Counted from the stretch's first letter, positions 45,977 through 58,060 are shown. The stretch: DNA of 64,000 nt from Parietaria judaica (GCA_954871525.1 OX940866.1:14593001-14657000), one strand, 5' to 3'. Notes: a model not told the origin generated them from the letters alone. Made by a program: numbers and translations.

Positions 45977-47805
45977 GGAATGTTTAATGAATGACGCTTT
46001 TAGTCAATTTTTTCTCCTTTTCATGGTATAGTCTCCTAAATTTTTTTATGTCAAACTAAATTAATTTGCTTATTTTTTGCTACATAAAAGATGGAATTTC
46101 GAAACGGTTTTGGATTTATAGAAGTAATATTTGCGTACCAAACAAGCAGTTCAGGCCCGGAGATTTTTAGGAAATTTTACCCTGAAGAGAAGGAACAGTC
46201 AAATGGTGTTGTTGCGCTTTGCCTTTCAAAAGTGGCTCCGCAGCCTTATGTCTATATATATGGCCGGCATCCTTTCGGTGAGTGTTGTCTTCTAGCATTA
46301 TGATTATAGTATATTGGAGTTCATGGAATCTTGACAGGTCCCCTGTCTTGTCAGGGGTTGACTTATAGAGGTATCCAAGGTCTTCTATGTTTTGCAAATA
46401 CAACATGGACAGTAGAAAATGCAATTCCACCTCCACGATCTGCTCTCATGTCTTCGTTTCTGTTACCGTACAAGAAAATTGTAAGATAAATGCAGATAAC
46501 TTCTCCAAAGATGTTCTAGGATTCTATTTGTTTGTTAGGCTTTCTCCTAGAGGTTAAGTCAAAACGATCATGTTTATATATTAAGAGAGAAATATGAAAT
46601 GTTTTTCTGATATATTCTAAGAGATTTATTCTTCTGTTTTTACTGGTACAACCCGAATCAAATACAATATCACGGAAAAAACACTCGATCTTATGCAAAG
46701 ATAGCTAAATAAAATCTTAATTAAAATAATATTGAGGAAGTGTTATTTCAATTTTATGTTTTATGCCCGTAGGTGAAAGGCTCCGTGTTGAGCCATGGAG
46801 CACGGACCTTGGCCAAACATGTGCATCGGAGTAGCCATAAATATGGGGGCACTTTGGATGGCAATGGTGCGTTTCTCTTGAAATTTCTCATAATATCTTT
46901 TTTTGCATTTTCACTATTAAGAAAATTTTAGAGTATTTTATTGTCAATGTGTTTTGATGAGCGTGACGAGTGGTTGTTTTCCAACAATTTCAACAGTTTA
47001 ATTATCTTTTCTTGATTTGATTTTTTCTTAGATAGTTCTGTAATTCTTGTTCCCTTTCCGTGCTGATGTAATAATTATTACATGCAGAGGTATGTAAATA
47101 TCTTCATGCGTGCGCATAATCTTATGACATTATCTAGTGTGAATGTTACTTTTAGAAATTAGAACAAAATTTTTCTGTTATAGTGGATTATACATAGATA
47201 TCTAATTTTAAGGATCAATTTATGTTTTTGAATATTTCATCTCAGAAAATCTAGAAACATGCTTGGAAATGGGTTTTAATTACTTGTCTCTTGGATTCTT
47301 AAAAGTTCTAAGTGAAAAGAAAAGCTGAAGAAATATAAAAAGGAGCTTATAAAATGTGTGTTGAAAAATATTTACTAGATTTATGATGAGTATCGTGATT
47401 CGTGGGTAGAAAAAGAATTAATGATTGATATTCTTATGAATTTGAATTTAATACTATCCATTTTTCCCGGGAACCGTTCCCGGAATAAATTTTGCATGAT
47501 ATTGTTTTATTGACGAACCATATCAACCTGATGTTCCTTTTTCTCCCTCCAGATGATACTAAGAACAACGTTGCGTTTGATGTCATCACTCGAATAATAA
47601 CAAAATGTCGGTGGTTGAATCTGCATATCGTTCAACCACACGGTGAAGTTTTCGAAATAAGGGACGTTGAAGGGTACGGTGCAAGGTGGTCTTTAGATGC
47701 GAGTAAGGTATACGTTCTCCTTCTGACTTATTAAGCGGGCATATTTGGTAACATAGAAAGAAACTATGTATTTGCTACATTGCTTTATTTTTAAGACGTC
47801 TTAAC

Positions 47806-47810
47806 GATAG
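47806..47810. repeat. Target-site duplication GATAG (partner 59191-59195)
   Basis: Flanks the copia derivative. The right partner follows the TTTCTACA end of its interrupted LTR, 11.4 kb away. Confidence 0.85.
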
Positions 47811-47857
47811 TGAAGGTAGAGATCGGGTGTTTGGAGAGAGAAAAATCCTCTCTATTT

Positions 47858-48445
47858 GGTGGCCTAAACGATAGTGCCATTTCATGACTTCACACTCATT
47901 ATTTGATTGACTCGATGAAGATAAGACATTGGAAGCATGAATTTTTGGAGAGACACTTGAATTTCTGGATAGAAGAGAAAGAACATACAATCCGTCACAA
48001 AGCCTAGCATTGCCAATCGTCCTCCTTGATTTCAAGTCTTGAAAAACACACGAGATGGCATCGAAATTAATGTTGCACCGTAACTTGATGGCCAATTGGC
48101 TCACAGACAATAAGTTGCAGGCTAAATTAGGTACAAATAGCACATAATCAAGAACAAGGTCAGAAGATAACAACATCCTTCCAAAACCAGCAATCGGTGA
48201 ATATGAACCGTCAGCCACTTTAATATTGATGCGGTCGCGACATGATACATAAGAATTAAGGAGAGCCTTATTGCCCGTCATGTGATCGGTGGCTCCAGAG
48301 TCAACAATCCAAGTGTCGGAGAACGATCTTCCAGAGCTAAAAGCTGATGAAATTGTAGCACGCGGACTGTGTTGAGTACTAGAAGCCCGACCAACAAGGT
48401 CTCGAAGGAAGTCAATCTGATCCTGATGAAGAGATAGCAAAACCG
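47858..48445 (-). pseudogene. copia protease and GAG-pre-integrase fragment
   Basis: The minus-strand frame contains the aspartic protease motif WIVDSGATDHMT, then a long spacer and the pre-integrase motif MKWHYRLGH, where it runs directly into the remaining LTR sequence. No integrase core, reverse transcriptase or RNase H follows. This marks an internal deletion with one breakpoint inside the codon region after RLGH. Confidence 0.85.
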
Positions 48446-48868
48446 ATAGATTTCCAGTCGATCAGGCGCGACGAATCTGGAGTTGGAGTCGTTCACGGAG
48501 GATCTCGCAGATCTGAGGAGGCGGGCTGGAGTCGCGGCTGGGAAGCGTCGCCGGAGGAGGCCCGTTAGAGAGGTATCACACCAGATGTGAGATTTCGCCT
48601 GTGGAGAGACGAGAGAGAAGAGATACCGGCAGACGACCGCGACGGAGTTGGCTACTTCGGCGAACGGTGGCAGCTCCGGCGAAAAAACTCGTAGCGGCTT
48701 CTAGGGTTAACTTGGCTCTGATACCATGAAGGTAGAGATCGGGTGTTTGGAGAGAGAAAAATCCTCTCTATTTTCTGAATAAAAATTCTATAATAAAAAT
48801 AATTACAGCTTATACTAATAAAGCAATAAATACAAATAATAATTAAAAAACTAATTAACTCTTATTAC

Positions 48869-49627
48869 TGTTGAGGTCGGATTTGGTCAAATCCATCCCC
48901 AACACAACTCGTGTCGTTTTGTCCATAAACGACATGAGGGAGGCGAGGGAATTCACCAGCGAAGGGGGTTATCCCCGAGGAGGGCCATCCCCGAGGAAGA
49001 ATACCCCCGAAGAGGTTCATCCGCGAGGGGATGCAGCCACGCGAGCAAGCAAGTTGCGATGAAGCGTCCCATCACACCCGACGAGGAACTTCGTCGTGAT
49101 GATTGTGTGCAGGGTCGAATGACCCTTGACGAGACGTGCATTTAATGAAGCCGACCTACCCACTCGATGAGAGCATCAGCGACGAAGGCCTGCAGAGCCG
49201 AATGACGGCTGACGAGATGCGCATTTAATACGGCGCACCTACCCATAACGGCAACTTGCTCGGATTTGACGTAAAGCAAGGATAAGCCCTGCCGCCCTCG
49301 AATCACGTCAGAGAGTGATGATTAAAGAGAAAAAAGGCGGGAAATATGCAAGGGGAAGGCATTGTAAACTCTATAAAAGGGAAGACAAGCCTCAGTTGTA
49401 AGGGGATGGAAAAAAGGGAGTGGAAAACCTGGTAATAGAAAAAGGTCAAGGAAAGAGAGAAATCAGAGGCTCATGATCCTTCATCTGTCCAGCTATTCAA
49501 CGGAAGAAAACCGAGCTCATTTCGGAAATTATAATAAAACAGAGATATTCATCATTTGTTGTTATTTGTTTATTATTTGATGATTGTCTTTGTGACTGGA
49601 AAAGGGTGGTGAAAATCCCCCTCTACA
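48869..49627 (+). repeat. 5' LTR of the 10.3-kb element
   Basis: 759 bp with a TATA-like CTATAAAAGG at 49371-49380. The bases after its end (GTTAACATTG) match a primer-binding site only in GTT. The expected site (TTTGGCGCTCACCATGGGG) is instead on the minus strand at about 50302-50319, next to an inverted LTR fragment. Confidence 0.9.
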
Positions 49628-49639
49628 GTTAACATTGTC

Positions 49640-50305
49640 TTGACTATTTTATACATAATAAAGAAATTGTTTATTCCTACGTACGCGCATTGCATGTTGC
49701 ACGGTTATGGCACCGAGTACCGCATTTCGAACACTTTCTGTGTACAATGAGAGTTTCACCGAGTGAAAGGCGACGCTTCTTTTGCGGCTCCATGAACGCA
49801 AGGCATGACATTTTCTTGGAATTTTCCGCACTCGCATGAACGAGAAGTAAGATTAACAATGAAACTTCCCTCGCTATCTATAACCTCGAATTCCATATTA
49901 CTAATGGGATTAACCTGTAACCGTGCACCCGCATGTTTGTTTTGTGCCAACACAGTTTCCCTTGTTTTCACCAAGGTCGTCTTTGTCTTTTCCGCTTTTC
50001 CCCGCTTCTCGTAGAACCACTTTTGGGTTGTATACCGCATGTACTCAAGCATGTTTGTAACAGGATAGGTCCTGGCCTCTTTCAAGACATTATTCAAACT
50101 TTCTGAATAGTTGCTAGTCATGTAATCGTACCTGCCAATAATAAAACAACAAGAATATAAACAATTTTGGAAACAGAAACTGTTTATATTTAGGCAAAAA
50201 CTATTTATGTTTGGGCAAAAACTGTTTATGTTTGGGCAAAAACTGCTTAAATAGAGAATTACTTTGTACCACCAAAGTTGACTCGACTCCATCTCTCAGG
50301 CCCCA
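49640..50305 (-). pseudogene. MULE transposase C-terminal fragment (SWIM finger and zinc knuckle)
   Basis: Minus strand. GPERWSRVNFGGTK (50305-50264), an intron with tandem CCCAAACATAAA-type repeats, then YDYMTSNYSESLNNVLKEAR, QKWFYEKRGKA and the SWIM motif CECGKFQENVMPCVHG. After a frame change come the basic stretch EPQKKRRLSLGE and the knuckle CSKCGTRCHNRATC. The catalytic core is absent. It is the complementary part of a MuDR-type protein to the one surviving at 21-23 kb, but nothing shows they were one gene. Confidence 0.75.
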
Positions 50306-50320
50306 TGGTGAGCGCCAAAC

Positions 50321-50446
50321 TGTAGAGGAGGATTTTCACCACCCTTTTCCAGTCACAAAGACAATCATCAAATAATAAACAAATAACAACAAATGATGAA
50401 TATCTCCGTTTTATTATAATTTCCGAAATGAGCTTTGTTTTCTTTC
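50321..50446 (-). repeat. Inverted copy of the LTR 3' end
   Basis: The reverse complement of 49502-49627 with few differences (two mismatches in the first 114 bp). Together with the 5' LTR it forms a 126-bp inverted repeat around a 693-bp loop holding the MULE fragment. A TTTGGCGC primer-binding-type motif adjoins its end on the minus strand. Confidence 0.85.
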
Positions 50447-50752
50447 TAACTCACAGCCAGGAATTTGGAGGGACATGACGTTGTCAAACGACGCCATCGT
50501 CAGCAACGCGCTCGACGGTTGAGCGCGCGAAAATAGCAAGCAGAGCATAAAGAGGCAACTCAAGGGACATGAGTGACGTAAGAAGGGGAGACGTACGGAC
50601 TCCTTGCATTTAAGAGAAGCCGATTGATAGACGGTTGGTCAGAAAAAGGAGTGCACGCGTATCAACGAATGGGAGCAACTTCCGAAGCGTTGTGAAGTGA
50701 CAGCGAAAGAGAGGATACGAAGAGTTGTTGCGAAACAATCAACGGTTATAAA

Positions 50753-51931
50753 ATGGGAAGTTTGGAGAGGATCAGCAACAACGAGTCTGCGGAAATAGAA
50801 ACCAACTCGGTTAACTCCCAGATAAGTACCATTCTCTCAACCCAGAAAACTAAAGTTCCATTTCTCACTCCGAAACCAGTATTTGCTAGTGTTTTCGCGG
50901 TACAGGCCGATAAAGCACACGAGGAAAAGATGGCGTTCAGAGAAGGAGGTGCTGACCAAAGCCACACAGACGAGTCGGAGATGATCGTGGATGAAGGTTG
51001 GGAATGGCCCAAGGAGGACGCCACGGAGGCTCGAGGAGAAGATGATCACGAGATGGCGGACTTCTGGAAGCACGAGGAATGGCCGGAAAGTAGCGAGCCA
51101 TGTCCAATGGAGGAGGACACCACGGAAGGCCAACGGGATCAGGAGGAATCAAGGATCCCAGGCGAACCACACCCCGCGTTGGAACTGGTCCTGCCGTATC
51201 TCATGCCCGAGGAACTCCTCGCGATGGAGATGGTGTGCACCTCGCTACGCGACGAGGTTAGAGGAAACAACCTTCTGTGGCGCAACCTCAGCATCTATCG
51301 CCCGATGAGCGAACGGATCACAGACGAGGATCTCCTGAGGCTGGCGTGGAGGTCTTAGGGAAAGATGGAAACTTTGACTCTGTCCGAGTGCGACGAGGTC
51401 ACCAACACCGCGGTGGAGACGATCATGCGGGGCAACCCGACGCTCGTAAAGCTATGCCTACCACGCTGCCACCGAATCACCTTAGACGACGTGGTCAGCA
51501 ACTTGTCCACCATCGAGCACGGGATAAAATTCCTGAGGGTCAACGGTTTATTTCCCAGGCTCGTGGAGGGAACCAGGGTCAAACTTGAGGACCTTCCCCC
51601 TCTGCTCGCGGCAGGGAATCCGGCCGACTATTCCGAGCAGCAGGCGCCTGCCTCATGCGGTCGTCTGCTCGACACAGAGTTCTGCAGACGGTGCGACAGA
51701 AATGTCCTGGTCTACGAGAAGCCAACGAGGATTCAAGCAGGAGACTCCGTCCGCCCGCCGTGTTTTGGGCGACGACGAGATGGGCGTGTTTGCGGTTTTT
51801 GCAGGTCGTGCTACATCCTCGGTACCACGTGGTACACTGACCTCTGCCCGGAATGTAACTTCGGTCGCCCCAGCAGGAGCTCTGCGGAGAAAATCGCGTC
51901 GTCAGCCTGCTCGATCGTCGAAGAGGAGTGA
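50753..51931 (+). pseudogene. SKIP14-like F-box/leucine-rich-repeat protein, one nonsense codon
   Basis: From ATG 50753 one frame of 392 codons runs to TGA 51929-51931, broken only by TAG at 51356-51358. An acidic N-terminus is followed by an F-box (ALELVLPYLMPEELLAMEMV, CTSLRDEVRGNNLLWRNLSI), an LRR-like part (METLTLSECDEVTNTAVETI, NPTLVKLCLPRCHRITLDDV) and a cysteine-rich C-terminus (FCRRCDRNVLVYE, CGFCRSCYILGTTWYTDLCP). F-box, LRR, then Cys-rich tail is the layout of Arabidopsis SKIP14-type proteins, which bind ASK/SKP1. It lies inside the LTR element and has no introns, consistent with capture via RNA. The tail is in the expected place but looks shortened. The stop probably replaces CAG. 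Confidence 0.7.
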
Positions 51932-52187
51932 GCCCGGAGTAAGGCTCATAAGCTGCTCGGAGCGAGGAGAGGATTGGGGCGGCTACCTTTTTAACCATTA
52001 GTAGATTATCATAGGTGATAGAAGTTTGTTTGGGTTTGTTGTGTCAGATTTCTAATGTCTATGTATGTGTGTTTTTTCTTTTGTTATTAAGGAGCGAGCA
52101 AATTATAAAGTTGGCAAAGTGTGTATGCAACTCTGCTCGGTGGTAATACCAATTAGGAGGGAAAATGTATTGGCAAAAAAATAAAAT

Positions 52188-52225
<38 letters not shown>
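51932..52225. other. Spacer before the tandem arrays
   Basis: Noncoding. It includes an AT dinucleotide array at 52192-52222 immediately before the first 55-bp unit. Confidence 0.6.
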
Positions 52226-52227
<2 letters not shown>

Positions 52228-52555
52228 CGGCTAAGGGTGCCGAGCAAACCCGGTCCGGCAAAACAGGCCGACATCCTATCTACGGCTAAGGGTGCCGAGC
52301 AAGCCCGGTCCGGCAAAACATGTCGAGATCCTATATACGGGTAAGGGTGCCGAGCAAGCCCGGTCCGGCAAAACATGTCGAGATCCTATATACGGCTAAG
52401 GGTGCCGAGCAAACTCGGTCCGGCAAAACATGTCGAGATCCTATATACGGCTAAGGGTGCCGAGCAAACCCGGTCCGGCAAAACATGTCGAGATCCTATA
52501 TACGGCTAAGGGTGCCGAGCAAACCCGGTCCGGCAAAACAGGCCGAGATCCTATA
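52226..52555. repeat. 55-bp tandem repeat, six units
   Basis: Units start TACGG(C/G)TAAGGGTGCCGAGC at 52226, 52281, 52336, 52391, 52446 and 52501, exactly 55 bp apart and nearly identical (variable AAACC/AAGCC/AAACTCGG and GGCC/TGTC). Confidence 0.95.
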
Positions 52556-53443
52556 TACGGCTAAGGGCGCCGAGCAAGCCCGGACCAGCGAGAGTGCCGA
52601 GGAGATATACAAGGCGAGAGTGCCTATAGGGGCCCTGGGAACTAGTCGGCTCGTACCCGACGAAACCTAGTGATACCCTCAAGAGACAAATAAGGCGAGA
52701 GTGCCTATAAGAGCCCTGGAAATTAGTCGGCTCATACCCGATGAAACCTGGTAATACTCGCAAAAGACAATTACGACAAGAATGCCGAGAAAAAAATTAA
52801 AAGAGGCGAGAGTGCCCACGGCGAGAGTGTCGAACAAAGAAAAATCATATTTACGGCTAAGGGCGCCGAGCAAGCCCGGACCAACGAGAGTGCCGAGGAG
52901 ATATACAAGGCGAGAGTGCCTATAGGGGCCCTGGGAACTAGTCGGCTCGTACCCGACGAAACCTAGTGATACCCTCAAGAGACAAATAAGGCGAGAGTGC
53001 CTATAAGAGCCCTGGAAATTAGTCGGCTCATACCCGATGAAACCTGGTAATACTCGCAAAAGACAATTACGACAAGAATGCCGAGAAAAAAATTAAAAGA
53101 GGCGAGAGTGCCCACGGCGAGAGTGTCGAACAAAGAAAAATCATATTTACGGCTAAGGGCGCCGAGCAAGCCCGGACCAACGAGAGTGCCGAGGAGATAT
53201 ACAAGGCGAGAGTGCCTATAGGGGCCCTGGGAACTAGTCGGCTCGTACCCGACGAAACCTAGTGATACCCTCAAGAGACAAATAAGGCGAGAGTGCCTAT
53301 AAGAGCCCTGGAAATAAGTCGACTCATACCCGATGAAACCTGGTAATACTCGCAAAAGACAATTACGACAAGAATGCCGAGCAAAAATTAAAAGAGGCGA
53401 GAGTGCCCACGGCGAGAGTGCCGAACAAAGAAAAATCACATTT
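52556..53443. repeat. 296-bp tandem repeat, three units
   Basis: Higher-order units start at 52556, 52852 and 53148, exactly 296 bp apart, with a degraded fourth start at 53443. Each begins with a diverged 55-bp-type head (TACGGCTAAGGGCGCCGAGC) and then has several GGCGAGAGTGCC words. The 55-bp array thus seems to have been extended into the larger repeat. Confidence 0.95.
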
Positions 53444-53604
53444 ACGGTTAAGGGCGCCGCGCGAGCCCGCACAAAAATTCGAAAATCGCAAGCAAACTCG
53501 TATAAAAGAAAATCATCATCATCACACGCTCATTAGATTCAAAAGGACAAAATACGGTATCATTATTTACAAATTCATCGTTACACCCCGAGTACATATA
53601 CATG

Positions 53605-54755
53605 CTATAACTCTCGCAGGGACCGATTCCACCGACCAACGCCGTCATCAGAGGAATCTTGACCCAGGACCGCATCGGCACATTCTTCAATGATAATGTC
53701 GCAGCATCGATGAATGATGTCGTCCGCAATTAGGCAAGCAGGATCGTCAGCAGGAAGTCCTTGAGGCTTACCCGAGGAATCTCTTGCTAAATCCGCATCA
53801 GCCCTACTATCGGCCTGCAAAGAAGGAACCAAAAGTAAAGGATCGACCCCAGGAGGAAGAGGTAAAAACTACAAATTATTTATGCTGAGCTACCTCGTAC
53901 CGTACTCGTTGAGGAGGGAAGAACGTCGAAACCCGGCGAGCGCACCCTAGCGACGCCTTGGGGAAGACAAGGAGAAAGCGGAGGAGAGTTTGGATCACCG
54001 GAGATTTTTATCTCCAGCTTGGCCAAATCAGCCAGGTACTCCTGTTCCAGCTTGCGCCACCTCGGCAGTTTGGCTCGAAGCTCACCAACATTCGAGCGGG
54101 AAGGTAATCCCTCGACGAGTTTGATATTCGAGAGCACGCCGCCCAGCAGGCGCTGAGTACGAGCAATCCCCTCAAGTACACCAAACCTCTCGGAAGCACG
54201 CTTCAGCTTGTCAACCGCTTGGTGGTAGAGGCGTAGGCGGGAAAATTCTTCCTCTATAGCCCAACTCCTGGCTGCGTCGCGATCCTTGACGAGCTTCCTC
54301 AGCATGGCCTTGACATGGAAGGAGATCTGCTCTTCTCGATCAGGCGACATGTTTATGGCATCGGCAATACGATTGAAATACTCATTCTTTTGCCGAAGCT
54401 GTGCTGAAAGAGTGTCCTCGCACCGTCGATAACGCTGCCGCTCCTCGAGAAGGGATTCTTCGGCAATGGCGAGGAGGCGTCTATACTCATCGCGCTCGGC
54501 CCTAGTTTCTGCGATCTTAGCCTCTGCAGCCTCGGGGAGAATGCCTTCGTTCCCGGATAAAGCCCTCACCGGCGCAAGGGGAGGCACAGACTCCCCAGCC
54601 CCCTCATGACCTCCTCCGTAGCGGGGGGAAGAGGTGTTGGGGAAAAGTACAACGACGCCGCCTCTAGCCTGAGGAGAAAAAGAGAGAGTGGGGATACGAA
54701 AGAAAAAATAAAGAAGCCCGATAAGAAAAGGGATAAGGAAAGGGCAAGTGTACAA
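53605..54755 (-). pseudogene. Second coiled-coil part of the antisense extra ORF
   Basis: The minus-strand frame has a likely acceptor near 54667 (TCCTCAG) and coding to about 53890, then a likely small intron and a C-terminal exon (ADSRADADLARDS... ending at 53605). Mostly a helical coiled coil (AETRAERDEYRRLLAIAEES), ending in the motif PNSPPLSPC. That motif and the pattern SP(D/E)(R/Q)E(E/D)Q also occur in 54924-55727, so the two are tandem duplicates. Confidence 0.5.
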
Positions 54756-54923
54756 GGACGATAGCAGAAAAAAGCTTGACGATGAAAAGAAAAAGGTAAC
54801 CCGAGAAAGATTTTTTTATTTCATACGATAATTATGCGTGGATTACAGTGAAATACAGCACAAGCCACGAGATGCGAGATTTACAAAAGCGGGAAATGGA
54901 AAAGGAAGCTCCAGGAAAACATC

Positions 54924-57841
54924 CTATACCGTGGGCTCTGGGAGCGCCGGGGTCTCAGTGCTCGAGCCGGATCCATCGCGCGATGCAGATCCAAGGGCTG
55001 CCCCTTCCGAGGCAAGGCTTTCAAGTCTCCGGCAGCCCGAGACTGCCGGATTGCAGGGGGAAAGCGGCGGAGAATTGGGGTCCCGGGCAGACTTCTGGTC
55101 CAGCTCTTTGGCCACGGCCCGTTGCTTATCGCGGCTTTCGCGCCACGAGGATAAGCGCGTATCGAGGCCCCTGGCTTGTGCCGCCAGGGGGTTCTTCTCA
55201 ACCAAGGCGATATTGGCCTGGTACGCGGTGGCCAAGCGATGGGCGTTGATTGATTGATCAAGAAAACCATACTTCGCCGATAGACGCTCCAACTTGGCTT
55301 GAGCCTCCTCGAACAAGCGCTCTCGGCCACGACGCTCCTCAACTGCCTCGGCTCGCGCAGTCTCTAGGTCATCAGCGAGCTTCTTCAACACGGCATTGAC
55401 CCCGGACACCAGCTGGTCTTCCTGTTCGGGCGATACGCCAACGGCCTCGCCTATCTGAGCGAGGCATTCCGCTTGAAGCCGGAGTTTGTCGGAGAGGCTC
55501 GCCTCCTTAACAGCACAAGAGTTTTGCTGTTCCGCGAGTTCGGCCTCCGCGGCCCGGCGCAGCGAAACTTCCGACTCCAAGATGGACTTGGCCTCGTTGA
55601 GCTCAGCCTCAGCAGCCCGGCGCAATGAGCTTTCCAACTCCAAGGCGGACCTAGCTTCGTTGAGCTCAGCCTCGGCGGCCTGGCGCAACAAAATTTCCAA
55701 CTCCAAGGTAGATTTGGCTTCGTCAAGCTACGAGGAAAGCTTCTCGGTCTGTCCCTGGAACTTCTGCCCATCGTGGGTGGAGGCCTCAAACCGTTCCCGG
55801 ACTAACGAGAGTTCTGCCGACAACTCACTGCTCTCTCTCTCAACCCTAGCGGTGGATAGCCGCACGGATGCGATCACGTCCGACAACAAGGCTACCCCCC
55901 GGGCAACGCGGTCGACCAATTCTAAGTTCCCCACGGGATCGCTGGAAGGCTCGACGAGCCCGTGAGAAGCTTCGGCCGCGGGAAATGCTCCCGTAGGCGG
56001 CATGGCTGGGAAGTTGGATTGGGCCCGCGGCGACCCGGTAGGTGCCTCCTCGGGGATTTCCTCGAGGTCAAGGGATGGCTCAGAGGGCTGCGTCAAGTCA
56101 TCCGCTAATTGGGGCAACGCGCTGGAAGGAGTGATAAGAGGTACTTGCGAGCTGGAGACGCCGGTAAGACCGGGGGAAGGCCAGACCATTGAGCCCTCGA
56201 GGGCCTCGACGCCGGGAACATCGGGAAGAAGCTTCGGACTAGCGAGATTCACATTGGGGTGCACCCCTGATTGTTCTTCCGTGGGCCCGGGGAGGATTTG
56301 TTCTGGAGCGTCTTCCTCGCCAACAGGCCCCGTATCCCCGTCGTCGGGAGCATTGGTCCCTTTGACCAAAGGCTGAGTTAGAGGCATTAAGGCCGCGACC
56401 GAGTCCCGCATCGCTTCGTCAGGGATTCCCCGAGGCAGTGACAAGGAAGACCGGGTCGCGGCCCTCGAAGCAGAAAGAGGAATGGGGTTTTCGGCCCCCG
56501 ACAGAGGCGGAGGAGGCACATTCGGCGCGACGGCCAGATGCTCGATGTCTTCCATCTCAAGTCTCTCCCGCAAGTCCGCGGCGGGGTGTGCGCGCACGTC
56601 CGCCGCCGGTCCTGTCTTCCCCGTTGCGCCCCCGACAGGCGCGGTGCCCGAAGTCCCTTCCGCAGCTCCTTGAGACGGGTCAGCCGCTTCGAGTTCAGGA
56701 GTCGGGTCAGGAGCTCTCGCCTTCTTCGCAGGAGAAGTATCACACACTTCCCCGGCGGGGCGCTTGCCCGAAGAGTTTTCTTCCCGAGGAGATCTCCTCG
56801 AGGAGCGGGAAATATCTGGCGAGGAGCGGGCCACGGACTCCGTCCTCGTCCTTGTTCGTCGCCAGTATCCTCGACGGGATGTTTACTCGAGAAACCGCCC
56901 TCTCGGGGGGTGAGCCCCATGAAGCGAGGAGCGTCAGATCCTGCCCGGGACCTCGACGATCTGTGCGCCTCCCGATCCTGACCAACGGGAGCGCTGTCCC
57001 CAGCAGCCACGACTTTATCCTCGGCGTTCTTCTTCAGCCTTGGAGCGGATTTCCTCCGCTCCACGGGAGATCCCTCCGGGGCCGGTTCGCGAAGGAAACC
57101 TTTCGGGAGAAGAGTGTTAGGGGGCGCCCCGTGGATTCGGGCCAATTGATAAACCCCAGATTTCTCAAGCCGCTGGCCCCCGAAGTCTTTACTCCAATCA
57201 CGCCTGGGGTTGGCAAGGAGAGCAGCGTGGATGCTCTTGAACCGCGCCTCGGCCTCCTCATTCTCCTCGAGCTTGAATCGAGGGAGGTTTGCTCCCCCGA
57301 GCACCAAATCCGTCGGTAGGAAAGCATGGTGGGGACCGAAGTTGGAGTTGTCCACACGAACAAAAAAATATTTATTCTCCCAATCGGATTCGTTCGACGG
57401 CGTGTTCAGAAGAATGTGCGGTCGGACGCGATGAGAGATGGCGAAGCGACCCAGATTCTTCGGATTGCGGGAGACCTTGAAGAGGCGCATTAAGTCCTCA
57501 AGCGTGAGCTCCATTTTCTGCTCACATGCAATGGCCAGTATGCAAAGGAGGAGGCGAAGAGTGTTGGGGCTCACCTGAGCAATCGGAACCCCGAAGGCGT
57601 AGAGAAACGCCACGACCAGGAGCGGCGTCGGGAAGCGAAGGCCGACGATGCGGAAGAACGATTCATAGACGCAGACGAAGTCGCTCTGAGGTTCGTCGGC
57701 AAACTCGCCCTCGAAAGGGAGACGGGCAAAGCAGGTCTCTGAGTCAGAATGGTTGTCGACGATATACTTCAAGCCCTCTTTCGTCATGACGGAAGGGGGA
57801 CTCCGGGTCTTAAAAACTGGGCCGGAGCGGGAAGGACCCAT
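54924..57841 (-). pseudogene. Antisense extra ORF with Transposase_28-like domain and coiled coil
   Basis: From ATG 57841 (MGPSRSGPVFKTRSPPSV). The first 250 residues form a Transposase_28-like domain (RIVGLRFPTPLLVVAFLYAF, VSPNTLRLLLCILAIA, NPKNLGRFAISHR). Next comes a charged, nuclear-signal-like stretch (SGKRPAGEVCDTSPAKKARA), a proline-rich linker and a coiled coil with three near-identical LRRAAEAELNEA units, ending PNSPPLSPC...PEPTV. Two lesions: a frameshift near 56.85 kb and TAG at 55728-55730. It runs opposite to the LTR element. Tat-lineage elements are known to carry extra ORFs, some antisense, with Transposase_28 or coiled-coil domains; their function is unknown. Confidence 0.65.
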
Positions 57842-58060
57842 CGAGGCGTCTAAGGGAGAAGGAAGAAGAATTTTGGAGGCGAGGGAATGAGAATAAACAA
57901 CAACAAAAAGAAACCTTGAGAGAGTTCTTGAAAATACGAAAATGCCTGAAAAGGTGGGTATGAACTTCGAATTTATAGAAGGGATTGAAGGATAAATGAA
58001 CACGTCTTGATCTGACGGCCCAAATTCAATGCTTGCTAACTCATCAACGGTTCGTATCAA

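Noticed and set aside
50280..50320. TTTGGCGCTCACCATGGGGCC purely as a primer-binding site
   Set aside because: The ATGGGGCCTGAGAGATGG part also reads as MULE protein (GPERW), so the two assignments overlap and the primer site alone is not proven.
52226..53443. Possible CRISPR-like array of regular direct repeats
   Set aside because: Units are head-to-tail tandem repeats with no unique spacers, inside a plant retrotransposon.
52551..53472. Minus-strand frames with repeated MRVLPGFIGYEP-type units
   Set aside because: They exist only because the 296-bp tandem repeat lacks stops in one frame; there is no start context or homology.
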